64,000 bases of DNA from Pectinophora gossypiella (GCF_024362695.1 NC_065415.1:15727438-15791437), one strand, 5' to 3'; shown: positions 8,849 to 19,795, numbered from the stretch's first letter. Made by a program: numbers and translations. The notes: generated from the letters alone by a model not told the origin.

Positions 8849-9205
8849 TAATATAATTTTATTTAATCCTAACTTTAACTCTACCAAGATGATAATTAAC
8901 TCACCATTAATTGGAAAATGTAAATATTGTAAGTTATAATGTATTTGCCCTCTTTGCGACACCCTGACAGGGTATGTTATAATATGAATTATTATTATTA
9001 ATGATGATATTGTAACATAACATGCAATAAATAAATAAATAATCAAAGACAACTTGCAGCCACTGTTGATACGAATTCCAAAGATGGATATGATGAACCT
9101 TATGGTGATAAGGGATCAGCCTATCGCCCATAACATTAGTCCATCATGTTAGAGGACACAATCCCTCAAACTCCTCAAACTCCTTAATCTCCTCATACTT
9201 GGTTA

Positions 9206-9650
9206 ATTCATATTTTTCTAGACATTACGTCCGTTCCGTAAAAAAAGTGTACCAAAACACTTTAATTTTTTTTAATCGTGACGACGCTTTAAAAAAATGC
9301 CTGTCATCAATGGCAAAAAAAAATTAACAGCCTTTTTATGGGTGAATAAAGTCACCTGCTTCGATTGACACCGTAAAATTGAAAGGCGTTCTGTTGGTCA
9401 GTTTTAATTTAAGGGTTCCGTACCATTGACCTGGTAAACTGCAGTAGGTACACAAAATTTTACTTGTTACCATTCCATGGCAAACACAAATACAAATCTT
9501 TATTGGTAACATAAGCTACATGTCAGTGGTACAGACGATGGCAAGTACATTAATTAGGTGTGATATACATTATTATTACAAAGAAATTTATATATAAATG
9601 TATTTTTCGAGCGATACAGAAGTAAGTAAGAAGAAAGAAAGTAAGGAAGT
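9206..9650. other. No gene; possible LINE 3' fragment at 9480-9600
   Basis: AT-rich. The ACAAATCTTTATTGGTAAC stretch near 9490 resembles LINE 3' ends in minus orientation. Nothing else is recognisable. Confidence 0.4.
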
Positions 9651-9660
9651 AAGTAAGTAG

Positions 9661-9750
9661 TGAGTGTGGAGGAGGCAAGAGAAGTGTTCTATAGTCTCTG
9701 CTTACCCCGGTGGGAAATAGGCGTGAGTTTATGTATGTATGTATACCGAA
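9661..9750 (+). repeat. 3' end of the (TATG)n-tailed RTE-like LINE (family L2)
   Basis: Contains GTGTGGAGGAGGCAAGAGAA, the end of the RT frame, then GGCGTGAGTTTATGTATGTATG-type tail sequence. It matches 25529-25745 and 18150-18775. Confidence 0.7.
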
Positions 9751-9918
9751 GTAAGTATTATAGTATTAACATGGACCGGGTAACTAATTCAATTATTATT
9801 TAGTGATATTTTTTTTTATTTATCATAGTATATTTTAACTTTATTTATTAAGTATTGTTTTATATGTTTATTATGATTTAATTTATAAAATGATATCAAA
9901 CTGTGTTGTAGAGCCATA

Positions 9919-10242
9919 ACATAAACAGCCCATATATGTCCCACTGCTGGGCACAGGCCTCCCTTCATTCAACCGGAGAGGGTATGGAGCATATTCCACC
10001 ACGCTGCTCCACTGCAGGTTGTTAATAGCCGGGATCAACGGTTTAAGCCCTCCGAAGCACGGAATCTCATACGGAAAATGATATTGCTTTTTCAGACAAT
10101 CAGGTGATTCAAGCCTTAAAAGTCCTTACCAAACAAAGGACAGTCTCACAGAGTGATTTCGACAATTTCCTCATCGGGAATCGAACTCGGCCCTTCAGAT
10201 CGTGAGCCCAACTCTCAAACCACTACACCACGGAGGCTGTTC
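9919..10242 (-). mobile_element. SINE B, near full length
   Basis: On the minus strand the tRNA-like head (CCTCCGTGGTGTAGTGGTTTG) is followed by a body shared with SINE A. The distinct 3' part ends GCCCAGCAGTGGGAC then ATATATGGGC. That 3' part resembles the end of the RTE-like LINE copies at 24700-24870 and 36717-36785. Confidence 0.82.
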
Positions 10243-10454
10243 CCTACTTCCACCAAAGTAAGTAAAAAGTAAGAAGTAAGTAAATAAATTCTTCGGAACG
10301 GGGGTCGCGAAATATGTCAATTTGACACTGGGGAATAAGTAAAAGTGTGTGGACAATAACTGCCTAAACTTGTCTTGGGAAGGAAGTTTTACGCAAGGAA
10401 TATTGTCATTTATTAATACTTTTCTTTAGTGTTTTTTTGTATATTATACATATA

Positions 10455-10640
10455 TATGGTGTGTTCGTGACACTACCGAATGCTCAGGGGGATGATTCAA
10501 CTCATGATGCTGAGTTTCTATCGAGTGAAATTTTCTATCGCAAAATTATTGACATATTGTGTTTTTTAATTTTTTTTCAATCCTATATTTTTCCGACAGA
10601 AAATTCCACTAACAATATGACAAAAACAATAAAGACTTTA
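10455..10640 (+). mobile_element. MITE M1, degenerate single hairpin
   Basis: Remnants of the M1 arms are visible: GTGACACTACCGAATG, GATGATTCAACTCATGATGC and, on the far side, CGACAGAAAATTCCACT. The second arm is eroded. Confidence 0.55.
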
Positions 10641-10673
10641 TCACTAATTTAAGAACGCTATTGTCAGTAAAAC

Positions 10674-10910
10674 ATTCTCCATTCTTGTCTATCAAAGGCC
10701 AATTGTTTCACTTCCTTATAAAACAAGACGTTCACCTTACTTTAATCTGTACCATGTAAGCTCTTCTTGGTCTTCCCTTTCCTTCTAGCTTCCCTTCTAT
10801 GATGTTTTTAATAAAGTCGTGTCTTATAGTGTCTAATCTTCTTGCCTCTTCTGTCCTCAATAACTCTCAATATTTGCATCTTTTCCCCTACTCTTACTAG
10901 CACTTCCTCA
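10674..10910 (-). pseudogene. Reverse-transcriptase C-terminal remnant of a LINE
   Basis: On the minus strand, pieces such as GRPRRAY-like and FYKEVKQLAFDRQEWRML resemble the C-terminal end of insect LINE ORF2 proteins. Frameshifts and stops break the frame. A shorter copy of the same end lies at 39455-39565. Confidence 0.55.
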
Positions 10911-11195
10911 TTAGTAATAAACGCTTACATATCTATAATACGTATATATCTAAGTTTTTACGTTGTGTAATATTACATAAGCCGCGAAGAAGGCCGGCAC
11001 CGGTTCGTTAAACTTTCACTGAATTCATCTGTTCCAAGCAACCGGTCCAACAGCTCCCTGAAGACCAACTTGTGTGATAGATTCAAACGAAACGAATACT
11101 TTTTGTATGAAACTTACCTTTTTTTCTTAGTTGGAAGGAGATATATTATACTTACTGTTTGCGCTCTAGCAAGGTAGTGAACAGAAAGATATATA

Positions 11196-11648
11196 CGGGC
11201 TATTAGTGACATCGTAACGAATATGGAGGAGGGTGATTCAGACCATGATTCTGGGTTAATATAAGTCGAATTTTTAGTCGTAAAATTCAAGTTTTTTAAT
11301 TATTTTTAATTATGATATACTTTTGCGATGAATAAATCCACTTGATATTAAATCATAATAATGAGCTGAATCGTACCCTTGAAGTATTCGTTACGATTGT
11401 TACTTACACCCCGTACAAGTACCTACAGGTGATGTGTTACAAAAACGTATGGGTGTTAATGACACCGTAAAGAATACTGGGGGGATGATTTAGACCATGA
11501 TTCTAGGTTGATAACAAGTGGAATTTCCTCTCGTATTTTTTGTTATTTTCTATAAACTTTTGTGACAGAAAATTCCGCTTGATGTCAACTAAATAACATG
11601 GTCTGAATCACCTATCAAAGTTTTCGTTACGATGTCACTAACACCCAG
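11196..11648 (-). mobile_element. MITE M1, complete two-hairpin copy
   Basis: A 453-bp element flanked by TA. It consists of two consecutive hairpins whose arms carry GTGACATCGTAACGAAT, GACCATGATTCT and CAAGTGGAATTT and their complements. They are joined by a linker with CCGTACAAGTACCTA. It has the same structure as 62139-62627 in the opposite orientation. There is no coding capacity. Confidence 0.75.
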
Positions 11649-11649
11649 T

Positions 11650-12371
11650 AGTATACCTATTGAGTAATGGTAGCCTGGAAGAAATTGCTTTAGAGTAATA
11701 AGGCTGCCCGTTTGTACCGCTGGTAAATGTTTTATTAATGTTTGTATGTGTTGAATGTGTGCAATGAAGTATAATATTTAATTTGATAAAATATTTTTAT
11801 TTAGTTCGTAACATACAGTTATACTTTGGATCAATTTTTACATGAATATATTTTTTGTCGAACGTCTCATCCGCCTAAAACTACTTCAGTACTGTTGAGA
11901 TGAATAAAGATTTTGTCTATGTAGGAAGGTTTATCTTAATAAATGCGGTAGATTTTCAAAGCTTTAGCATTTTAAAATAAATTTAAAATGTCAACAGGCT
12001 CTGATTCCACGTTTTAACAAGAAATATCATGTTGAAATGCAAATAAATTTGCATCACTTCCGAATGCCAGCGTGATTAAATCAACAGCTAGGTTTTATAC
12101 CATAATGTTGTCTGCATTTGAGCTAACTTTTCGATAGTAAGTTTCTTTCATACTAGACACTAGAACCTGTACTTCAGTAAGTATAATAGAAAACTTTTGG
12201 CAAACATTTGCTGGTTATAGTCTGAACCTTAAAAGATTACCTAATTATGTGTAACCTTAATAAATAAAAAAATAAATAATCAGAAAACCTACTTCTAGGT
12301 ATAAATAAATTATACACATAGAACACGTACAGCGACTTATATTCCCATGTAAGTATATTGAAAAATCGTCA
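11650..12371. other. No gene recognised
   Basis: AT-rich, mostly unique sequence. A short LINE L1 fragment (GAACGTCTCATCCGCCTAAA) lies at about 11858-11880. Confidence 0.45.
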
Positions 12372-12665
12372 GAGGGATTGCGTCTGGGATTGTGTTGAGT
12401 GTGGGATTATTCTGAGTGTAGAAGAATGTTGAGTGTAGGATTGTGTTATATACGGGATGTTGTGTGTGGGATTATATTATCTATGGGATTGTGTTGAGTG
12501 TGGGATAGGTTCAGTGTGGGATTGTGTTGAGTGTAGAATAATGTTGAGACGGAGGTTGTGTTATATACGGGATTTTGTTGTGTGTAGGATTATATTATGT
12601 ATGGGACAGTGTTGAGTGTGGGATAGGTTGAGAGTGGGATTGTGTCGAGTATGGGATTGTGTATT
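12372..12665 (+). repeat. GT-rich minisatellite
   Basis: Imperfect tandem units around GTGTTGAGTGTGGGATT, about 16-17 bp, run for nearly 300 bp. The copies have diverged and no gene is present. Confidence 0.8.
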
Positions 12666-12721
12666 TCTAAGAAGGCGGTCCATTATTATAGGCGATGGCA
12701 CCAGGGGGATTAAAAAGGCTA

Positions 12722-12847
12722 CATCGAAGCAATTCATCTAAAAAACGCAATATTGCTATTTGACATTTGCGCATATAAAAGTAAGTGCGCGATGCAAACA
12801 AATGTCAAATAGCAATATTGCTGTTTTAGATGAATTTTGCTTTGATG
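12722..12847. mobile_element. MITE M4, fold-back element
   Basis: Two arms of about 48 bp, beginning CATCGAAGCAATTCATC and ending with its near complement, surround a 26-bp centre. Arm fragments recur near 20867-20920, 46937-46975 and 49941-49980. Confidence 0.72.
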
Positions 12848-12849
12848 AG

Positions 12850-13675
12850 ACCTTTTTTAAGATCCCACATCGACTGATCACTTATATATAATAAACATTA
12901 TATAAACACAAGAAAAGCTAATCGGGAATAAGTAACTCACCCCAAAATACTGAATCTAAAGGCAACCCAAATATTTCATACATCAGGCATCTACCGGTTT
13001 CGTGAAAATATTCATTTTATTAGAAAACTTGTGAAACAAATCAAAGATATATTTTTATAAGTCTCCTGAGATCAGAAGCGGGATTGGACCGCGCCTGCAT
13101 ATTTATGAGGGCTGGCTGAGTGAATATCTACTCCCAATCGTATTTTATTATTTTAATCATATTCGAAATACATATTATCAATAAAATGGACCTTTCAATA
13201 CGAAAATAATTATGCAAATAATAACAAATGAGCTTATAACGTAGTGTCATGGGTTTGAATCCGTGTTTTAGTTCGAACTCATGCAGTGTTACTACAAAAC
13301 ACAAACTATTTGAAATAGTATTTCGCGCGACTTTAATGAATCTAACTTGACAAGTCACAATGATTCTATGCAGAATCTGCGACAGTAGCGCCGCGGCCTT
13401 CGGGACTTCTTTCGTATACGGATTTTATATTTTAAACATAGTTTATCTTTTAGTCTTTCTTTTGTAGTCACACTGTCCGTTTCCAGGATTTGACAGCTCT
13501 TTTTACACAGACATTACACATTGACGTTATCGTACACGTGCACCTGTGTGTGTGACGTCTGACGCCATACGATTGAAGACTAAAGTAAGACCGAGGGGGT
13601 GAGGTAAACCTAGCGCAGCCGCTGGTGGGGAGTGGAGAGTTGCCGTTTTATTCGTAGTGAGTAACCGTTACATAT
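12850..13675. other. No gene recognised; CpG-richer block at 13380-13650
   Basis: 13380-13650 is richer in CG than its surroundings. Its GAGGGGGTGAGGTAAA stretch is reverse-complementary to sequence near 27194-27210, so part of it is repetitive. There is no supported coding frame. Confidence 0.4.
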
Positions 13676-13800
13676 ACCATATCAGAGGCCTTTGGCGGCT
13701 CAATAATAACCATGACACCAGGGTTGGTGAGGCTGGTATTCCACAAGAATATATCTTTCTCTATTTATGAGCTGCGCTCTTGTCGGTGGAGTAATCGCCA
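13676..13800 (+). repeat. SINE A 3' fragment joined to another repeat
   Basis: 13683-13742 matches the SINE A end (GGCCTTTGGCGGCTCAATAA). 13766-13796 matches the dispersed repeat seen at 63863-64000 (GAGCTGCGCTCTTGTCGGTG). Confidence 0.6.
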
Positions 13801-14411
13801 TTCCTCTCTTCGTCCCGCCAAAACCTTCACCTCCCGATACGACTCGACCTGCACTTTCTCTTTTATTTGTTTCATAAATGTTATCCTAGGTCAACCCCTT
13901 CCTCTCTTCCCTTCAATTTTCCACAAGAATATACGTAGTAATATTTCTTATTCTGTGGTATAGGTAAAAAGATTCAAAACAGCTCAAGAACGCATCAGTG
14001 AACGTAATGTACACGCAACGTCAAGACGGTCTGATGGATGAGTTACTGAAAGATTAGTTTCCGATAATGATGGATCGGCAGACACCTCACGACGCAAACT
14101 CCTAGCACTTGGGTGGAAGGTAACGCGGGAAATATCCACTTAAGACTCCGTTAGTGTTATATTATTAATGTAAGAAATGTACCACTGAGTCATGGTAAAT
14201 GCTAAAAAACCTTATTTATGAGTTATTTAGATAGTGCAAAACATCACCCTTACAGGAGACTATCCTAAGTCTGTGATATTATCATACTTACTTAATATAC
14301 AAACAAGAAAAACAAACAACAAAAAAAATAATAATCCACTAATAATCAACAAAATACATAACATTTACACCTTACTTAAATAAAATAATGTAGCCGTCGT
14401 GAATTGTGTCA

Positions 14412-14555
14412 AGGTACGGTCACGAGTACTAATATGTATACACTTTGAAACCATGTCACATTATCTTTTTTGACAAATTAAACCGTAAGTCTCATTAAAT
14501 GTCAAATGTGATAGTGCGACAGGGTTCCAAAGTGGGTCCATTATATTGTAAGTTA
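14412..14555 (+). mobile_element. MITE M2, 3'-truncated copy
   Basis: Starts AGGTACGGTCACGAG like 1824-1977 and follows it through CATGTCACATTA and GTAAGTCTCA. The final arm is incomplete. Confidence 0.65.
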
Positions 14556-14710
14556 TTGTTTCCAGCCATCTCATAGTTTCAATTTTACAATTGTGGTAAA
14601 TTGGTAATGCATCTTATATGTCAAGCCTAATATTTAAGTTATTGTAAAGACAAGCACTACGTTGAATAAGTTGACTTCTCGCAAATGCAGTGTTGTATCT
14701 CGGTGAGAGT

Positions 14711-14712
<2 letters not shown>

Positions 14713-14748
<36 letters not shown>
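14713..14748 (+). repeat. (TG)n microsatellite
   Basis: About 18 uninterrupted TG units. Confidence 0.95.
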
Positions 14749-14751
<3 letters not shown>

Positions 14752-15099
14752 CGAGTGTGAGTGTGAGAGAACTACATCCTGCGTTCTTCGTTTGTTTGTA
14801 TCAGGCGGTTATTATGACAGGTATTTATGGGTTCCCAGAACTTTATCCATCACAATAATTATACGTTGAATAAGTGACTCTGATTTCAATTGCTAAATTA
14901 ATGCGACGCATCAGAGTTGCAAATTTTAATTCTGAAGTACAACGAATGTTTCAAAACAAGACAGCCAATCTACATTTGGCATATTCCCCTAAGCATGTCA
15001 ACACACTCGTTTCTTACACATGAACGACATACGCTTATACGTAGGTTACAATCATGAGCGGCGGCGGGGGCGGTAGCGAAGGGGGAGGGATAGCGATTT

Positions 15100-15487
15100 A
15101 AAAGTTTTTACAATAAGATTCCCATTGACATTCAGAATTTGCCTTTGAACTGTTTTAAGACAGTAGTTAAACAGAAACTTTACAAAAAAGGTTATTATAA
15201 AGTTGATGATTATTTAGAAGATATAAATGCATGGAATTAACTGTCTGAGAACTGATATTAGGCAGCTAAATTACTCAATTATATAAAAATATTTTATGTT
15301 TATTTTTTTTAAAGAACGTCTAGGGCTCTGTGCCGAGGTTGTTCTTGCAGCTGCTTTTCCCCGGCTATACAGGTTGTGAGAAGCTGCGGTAGTTTTAGGC
15401 GGATGAGACGTTCGTAATGTAAAAATTGACGATTCAAAGTGTAACTATGTTACCTACTGAATAAAGATATTTTTGTATTTGAATTTA
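15100..15487 (+). pseudogene. 3' end of LINE L1 with intact ORF2 tail
   Basis: Encodes the last part of ORF2, ending ...KQKLYKKGYYKVDDYLEDIN and a stop. The L1 3' UTR and the ATAAAGATATTTTTGTATTTG tail follow. It shows what is missing from the copy at 3655-4111. Confidence 0.75.
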
Positions 15488-15597
15488 ACGAATACTGAAA
15501 GGGATGATTGAAGGAGCTGAGATGAAGGACCGATTCTCTATAGTCTTTATAGTATACTTTTTTATAGTCTTTCAAGTGAGATTTGACCCTTAACACA

Positions 15598-15800
15598 GGG
15601 TGTTCGTGACATCGGAACGAAACTTTGAGGGATGATTGAGACCATGATTCTGAGTTAATATCAAGTGGAATTTTCCGTCGCAAAAGTATGGTACTGAAAA
15701 TAATTTAAAAACACAAAAAATAAACAATTACATCGTTATTGACATCGTAACGAATACTGAGAGGGATGATTGAGACCATGATTCTGAGTTAATATAAAGT
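15598..15800 (+). mobile_element. MITE M1, rearranged fragments
   Basis: Two left-type arms in the same direction start at 15599 (GGGTGTTCGTGACATCG) and 15738 (TTGACATCGTAACGAATACT). The expected complementary arms are not found, so this is a broken or partly duplicated copy. Confidence 0.55.
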
Positions 15801-16019
15801 TACTAGGGTGATCTACTCTGGTGCTATAATAAAACGGACTGTAAAAACTGGTAATTATTGTTTTTAAGAAAATAAGAGAAAGGGGCGTGTCGTTAGCTGT
15901 TCCGCCGAGATCGACGCAGTGTCCTCGTAGCGGCGCGCAACCCGTTGCTGTAACCTTGTAAAGGCGCGCAGGCGCGTTGCGCCTCTTATGCCGCTCGTAA
16001 GTCCGGGTGGGTGTAAAAG

Positions 16020-16112
16020 TCACAACCACCATTAAAAAAACGGAATGGGCTGCCAGCTCTGGTGTTCCCTTCATGCAACATGGGGTCCTTCGAGCGAAGC
16101 GTGAAGAAGCAC
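16020..16112 (+). pseudogene. LINE reverse-transcriptase C-terminal remnant
   Basis: One frame reads RNGLPALVFPSCNMGSFERS then VKKHLVGQ and a stop. This matches the WN-LP-SVFP-YN-G-FK-VN-HLLG pattern of the LINE frame at 44374-44664. Confidence 0.65.
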
Positions 16113-16127
16113 TTAGTAGGCCAGTAG

Positions 16128-16229
16128 ACCTCTGGGTCCCACTGGATCCTTCTGGATCCCTCTGGATCCCTCTGGGTGCCTCTGGGTCCCTCTGGGTCCC
16201 TCTGGGTCCCTCTGAGTCCCTCTGGGTCT
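16128..16229 (+). repeat. 10-bp minisatellite
   Basis: Ten units of CTCTGGGTCC with G/T and G/A variants lie directly after the LINE stop codon. Confidence 0.9.
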
Positions 16230-16769
16230 TACTTCGTTCTTAATAAATGTCCTAAAGTCGTTAAGGAGTAAGAGCGCGGACGGTATGTCTCGCTCGCCTT
16301 TACGTAGAAATGAGGTTTTTTTGTACGGAGTGTCCGCTGCGGTAGACTCACCGCGCCCTGCGCACCCGCAGTACCACGTTAACTCCGCCGCTGTACACAC
16401 CGCGCTACAATTTCATTTCGTTCCTTATTACATCTCCTCTTTTTCCAATTACCTCCAGCTCCTTTATTCACACCCTTACATCCGCTCATATTGGCGGCAA
16501 TTTGCACCTTATTTCCCTTATGTAAAATAGGAAACGGATTGAGGCCCCTGTTTCCATTCTTGAATCGTTTTGCTTGGAGGGAAATTATTTAAATGGCGAC
16601 TGAAATTAGGTTTTGAGTTGATAATGGTTTAATAACATAGTCGAGTGTGCCAATCTAGTTGTAAATACGCGCGGAGATAATTACGTATATGTAAACCTAA
16701 ACAGCTTCTGTTTATTACATCCTCAGATAATTGTTTCAGAGGTTTTCATTAAAACCTCATCGGTAAATT

Positions 16770-16970
16770 CTTCTTCTTCTATCGTGTGGATTGTGAGGTG
16801 AATTATCAACCCCATCAACCCTGTCAGGGTTATTACTGAGCCGCCATAGGCCCCTGACATCACATAACTCATGTAACGACTACGCACTTACATCAGTAAG
16901 TAATAACCGGGACCAACGGCGTAACGTGCCTTCCGAAGCACGGATCTTTTTACTTTTTAGACAATCATAT
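16770..16970 (-). mobile_element. SINE A, head-truncated
   Basis: Body and 3' end of SINE A. The head is replaced at about 16975 by a short piece of SINE C (GTCGCAGGTTCGAATCCAGC). Confidence 0.7.
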
Positions 16971-17011
16971 AATAACTTTGTGGTCGCAGGTTCGAATCCA
17001 GCACAGACCTT

Positions 17012-17674
17012 CTTCTATCGTGTGGGTACTGAGGTGGATTACCAACCTCATCAACATTGGTGTCAGGGTTACTATTGAGCCGCCAAAGACCTTTGACATG
17101 GCTCATGTAACGACTACTTACTTACATTAGTATGTAGTAACCGTGACCAACAGCCTCCGTGGTCTAAAACAGCCTCCGTGGTCTAGTGGTTAGAGCGTTA
17201 GGCTCACGATCTGGAGGTCCGGGTTCGATTCCCAATGGGGACATTGTCGAAATCATTTTGTGAGACTGTCCTTTGTTTGGTAAGGACTTTTCAGGCTTGA
17301 ATCACCTGATTTTCCGAAAAAGTAAGATGATTCCGTGCTTCGGAGGGCACGTTAAGCCGTTGGTCCCGGCTATTAGCCGTATAAACACCTCCACCAACCC
17401 GCATTGGAGCAGCGTGGTGGAGTATGCTCCGTACCCCCTCCGGTTGATAGAGAGGAGGCCTGTGCCCAGCAGTGGGACGTATATAGGCCGTTTATGTTTA
17501 TGTAACCGTGACCAACGGCTTAACGTGCCCTCCGAAGCACGGATTATCTTACTTTCGGACAATCTGGTGATCAGCCAGTAATGTCCTAACCAAATTAGGG
17601 ATTCTGGGATTCGAACCCAGGACCTCCGCATCGTGAGCCCAACGCTCAACCACTGGACCACGGAGGTCGTTATG
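17012..17674 (-). mobile_element. SINE A split by a SINE B insertion
   Basis: SINE A occupies 17012-17151 and 17517-17674. The tRNA-like head with box B (GGGTTCGAATCCCAG) lies at the right end. The interruption is a SINE B flanked by a perfect 15-bp duplication. Confidence 0.88.
17152..17501 (+). mobile_element. SINE B with duplicated head, inserted in SINE A
   Basis: A 350-bp element flanked by GTAACCGTGACCAAC at 17137-17151 and 17502-17516. The head starts with AGCCTCCGTGGTCTAAAAC, then repeats AGCCTCCGTGGTCTAGTGG, so the first 16 bases are doubled. Box B is GGGTTCGATTCCC. The tail ends GCCCAGCAGTGGGAC, ATATAGGCCG, TTTATG. Confidence 0.9.
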
Positions 17675-17675
17675 C

Positions 17676-18145
17676 GTAAGTAAAAGGAATTGACACCAGC
17701 GAACATTCAATAAAGGCACAGATCATATATAATACTAACGCATAAAGGGGTTACAGTTTGCTATAATAATATTATCATTATGAATTACACCCTTCACCAA
17801 CCGCATTGTAAGTTGATTATATTTAATAGCGATCGATATTAGTATACTTTATTATTCTAATAATAATATAAAGGTAATTTCACGGTTGTTTTAATATTGT
17901 TCACGATGTTGCTATAATATCGGTGGTTCGTGGAAGTGTGTATGTTCATTTAATTTTGGCTATGCTCCAGTAAGTAGATAACATAAATTATCAATCTTCT
18001 ATCTAGAAGCACTAAAAAAGTTTATTTTATGGGTATTTACAATGTGCCAAACGCTATTTTTTTTTTCAAACAATCCTATATAATATGTTTCTTTATCATA
18101 TATTAAGTTTTCATAGATATAATTATTGTGATGCTAAAGTTAAAA
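17676..18145. other. No gene recognised
   Basis: Very AT-rich with scattered short frames only. Confidence 0.5.
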
Positions 18146-18149
18146 TAAT

Positions 18150-18775
18150 ACGTACATACACACATAAACTTACGCCTATTTCCCATCGGGGTAAGCAGAG
18201 ACTATGAAATTCCATTTGCTTCGATCCTGACACTCTTTTCTTGCTTCCTGCACATTCGTCAATCGTTTCATACACGCACGCCGGTTCAGAGTAGATCGTA
18301 CTGAACCTTTTCTAAGGACATCTCCAATTTGGTCAATGTACGTCCTTCTAGGTCTTTCTCTGTCAGTCCTAACATCAACTTTCGCTTTATATACCGCATA
18401 ACCTTCATCTGCTCTACGTGTCCAAACCAACTTAACATTCCCTTCTCAATATTAGTCACTATATCGCCTTTTATACTACATCTCTCTCTTATCACACTGT
18501 TTCTCATTCTATCAATAAAAAGAGACAACTTTCTTTTATTTATACATACATACATACATAAACTCACGCCTATTTCCCACCGGGGTAAGCAGAGACTATA
18601 GAATTCCATTTGCTTCGATCATGACACACTTCTCTTGCTTCCTCCACATTCGTCAATCGTTTCATACACGCTCGCCTTTTCTAAGGACATCTCCAGTTTG
18701 GCCATTGTAAGTCCTTGTCGGCCTTCCTCTGCCAGCCCTACCATCAACTTTCGTTTTATATACCGCTTTTGCAAT
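18150..18775 (-). pseudogene. Two tandem 3' ends of the RTE-like LINE L2
   Basis: On the minus strand two copies follow each other, 18775-18543 and 18530-18150, separated by a (TATG)n tail at 18540-18555. The second encodes overlapping broken pieces of an RT C-terminus: MLSWFGHVEQMKVMRYIKRK, RRTYIDQIGDVLRKGSV and a last domain with NRRACMKRLTNVQEARKEC. A frameshift separates these pieces. Both copies end GGCGT(G/A)AGTTTATG. Confidence 0.75.
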
Positions 18776-18904
18776 ACTTTTATTTATATTTATTTTTAAG
18801 TGACGTCTTGGGTTCCAATTAGTAAATCAAATGCCAATTAGGGTTCTAATTAGTAAAACAAAATCCCAAATGCCCAAATGGCTCTCTTTTGCAGCACAAA
18901 AATG

Positions 18905-19070
18905 CTGTAGACATCTGTTTTTCAACCCGCGAAGAAAAGACCAGCCCAATGCAGGTCAGGTCACACTGTTGTTTCCTCACGATGTTTTCTTCACAGCTGA
19001 GCACGTGACTATCATTTTATGATCCAAACATGAATTCGAAAACTATTCTTATTATCTTTGGTTTAGGGCT
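18905..19070 (-). mobile_element. SINE C, 5'-truncated
   Basis: Carries the SINE C landmarks AACCCGCGAAG, ACCAGCCCAATGCAGG, CACGATGTTTTC and GAGCACGTGA. The tRNA-like head is missing, though a weak piece may lie at 19480-19530. Confidence 0.65.
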
Positions 19071-19590
19071 TTTTGGCGGGAAACGGGAACGGGACAGTTG
19101 CTTTCTTCATTGGATAGTCTAAATAATTAATACGAAGTGGTGTTTTGTGGTTAATGATCACATGAAGTTAGTCAGAAGACATTCGCGAGTGTTATTATAT
19201 CGGAGTATTCAATGAACAAAGTGTATTTGCCTATTTTCGCTTCGTGCCAAGAAGCCGCTTCATAACTCGAAAGTTTATGCGGACTTTTGAGTTAATTCGT
19301 TTGGCGTTCGGAGTAGGAGTCTACTCCGAGGGTGGAGGCTTAGGTTTCATCATCATCACCTTTCATCATTTCATCAATCATCAAGAAAAAAAATACGTAA
19401 GACATGGCTGTATGGGCATAGTTCCCTTTGCCTTACCCTTCGGGGAAAACCAAAACAAAAAAAATATCTTTGGTTTAGGCCGATGCTAGGATTCGAAGCG
19501 GCCAGCTCAAAGTGACAGTCAAACGCTTAAGGACATTAATATTTGTGTTCTATTTGAGTAAGTCGGGTCTGAATCATCCCTCTCAGTACC
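19071..19590. other. No gene recognised
   Basis: Mixed unique sequence plus the possible SINE C head remnant at 19480-19530. Confidence 0.4.
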
Positions 19591-19595
19591 CGTAT

Positions 19596-19795
19596 ACACA
19601 GGGTGTTAGTGACATCGTCCTAATACTGAGAGGGATGATTCAGCTCATTATTCTGAGTTAATATCAAATGGAATTTTACATCGCAAATGTATATAAATGA
19701 GAATAATTTAAAGAAACTAAAAAAAAAATACATACAGGTTTTGACGGAAAAATTCCACTTGATATCAGCTGAGAAACATGGTCTGAATACAAATT
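19596..19795 (+). mobile_element. MITE M1, single hairpin
   Basis: Begins ACAGGGTGTTAGTGACATCG. The inner arms GTTAATATCAAATGGAATTT and AAAATTCCACTTGATATC face each other. The outer right arm is lost. Confidence 0.7.

Larger units (their letters stand above)
4978..9040 (+). mobile_element. 5'-truncated CR1/jockey-like LINE, interrupted by a pogo-like transposon
   Basis: LINE sequence occupies 4978-6077 and resumes at 8851 after the DNA transposon, ending in (AATA)n at about 9025-9040. It is inserted within SINE S, with only a short target duplication (about 3-4 bp, TAAT) visible. The 5' end is truncated inside the reverse-transcriptase region. Confidence 0.85.
4915..9191 (-). mobile_element. 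SINE S, split into 4915-4977 and 9041-9191 by a nested insertion
   Basis: The two halves together make about 214 bp matching the uninterrupted copy at 29519-29705. The outer flanks carry a perfect 14-bp target duplication, CTCATACTTGGTTA, at 4901-4914 and 9192-9205. On the minus strand the element ends GGGCGTGAGTTTATG followed by (TATG)n. That 3' end is shared with the RTE-like LINE copies at 9661-9750 and 25529-25745, implying that LINE mobilises it. The split lies inside AAGTAATCAAAGAC. Confidence 0.9.

Noticed and set aside
16007..16243. Frame with repeated SLWVPLG-type units as a repeat protein
   Set aside because: It is the translation of a 10-bp minisatellite and not a gene.
17171..17240. 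tRNA-like sequences with box A and box B (also at 4420-4484, 42249-42315, 47761-47825 and elsewhere) as genuine tRNA genes
   Set aside because: Each is fused to a repeated SINE body, and the same head recurs many times with mutations. They are SINE promoters, not tRNA genes.
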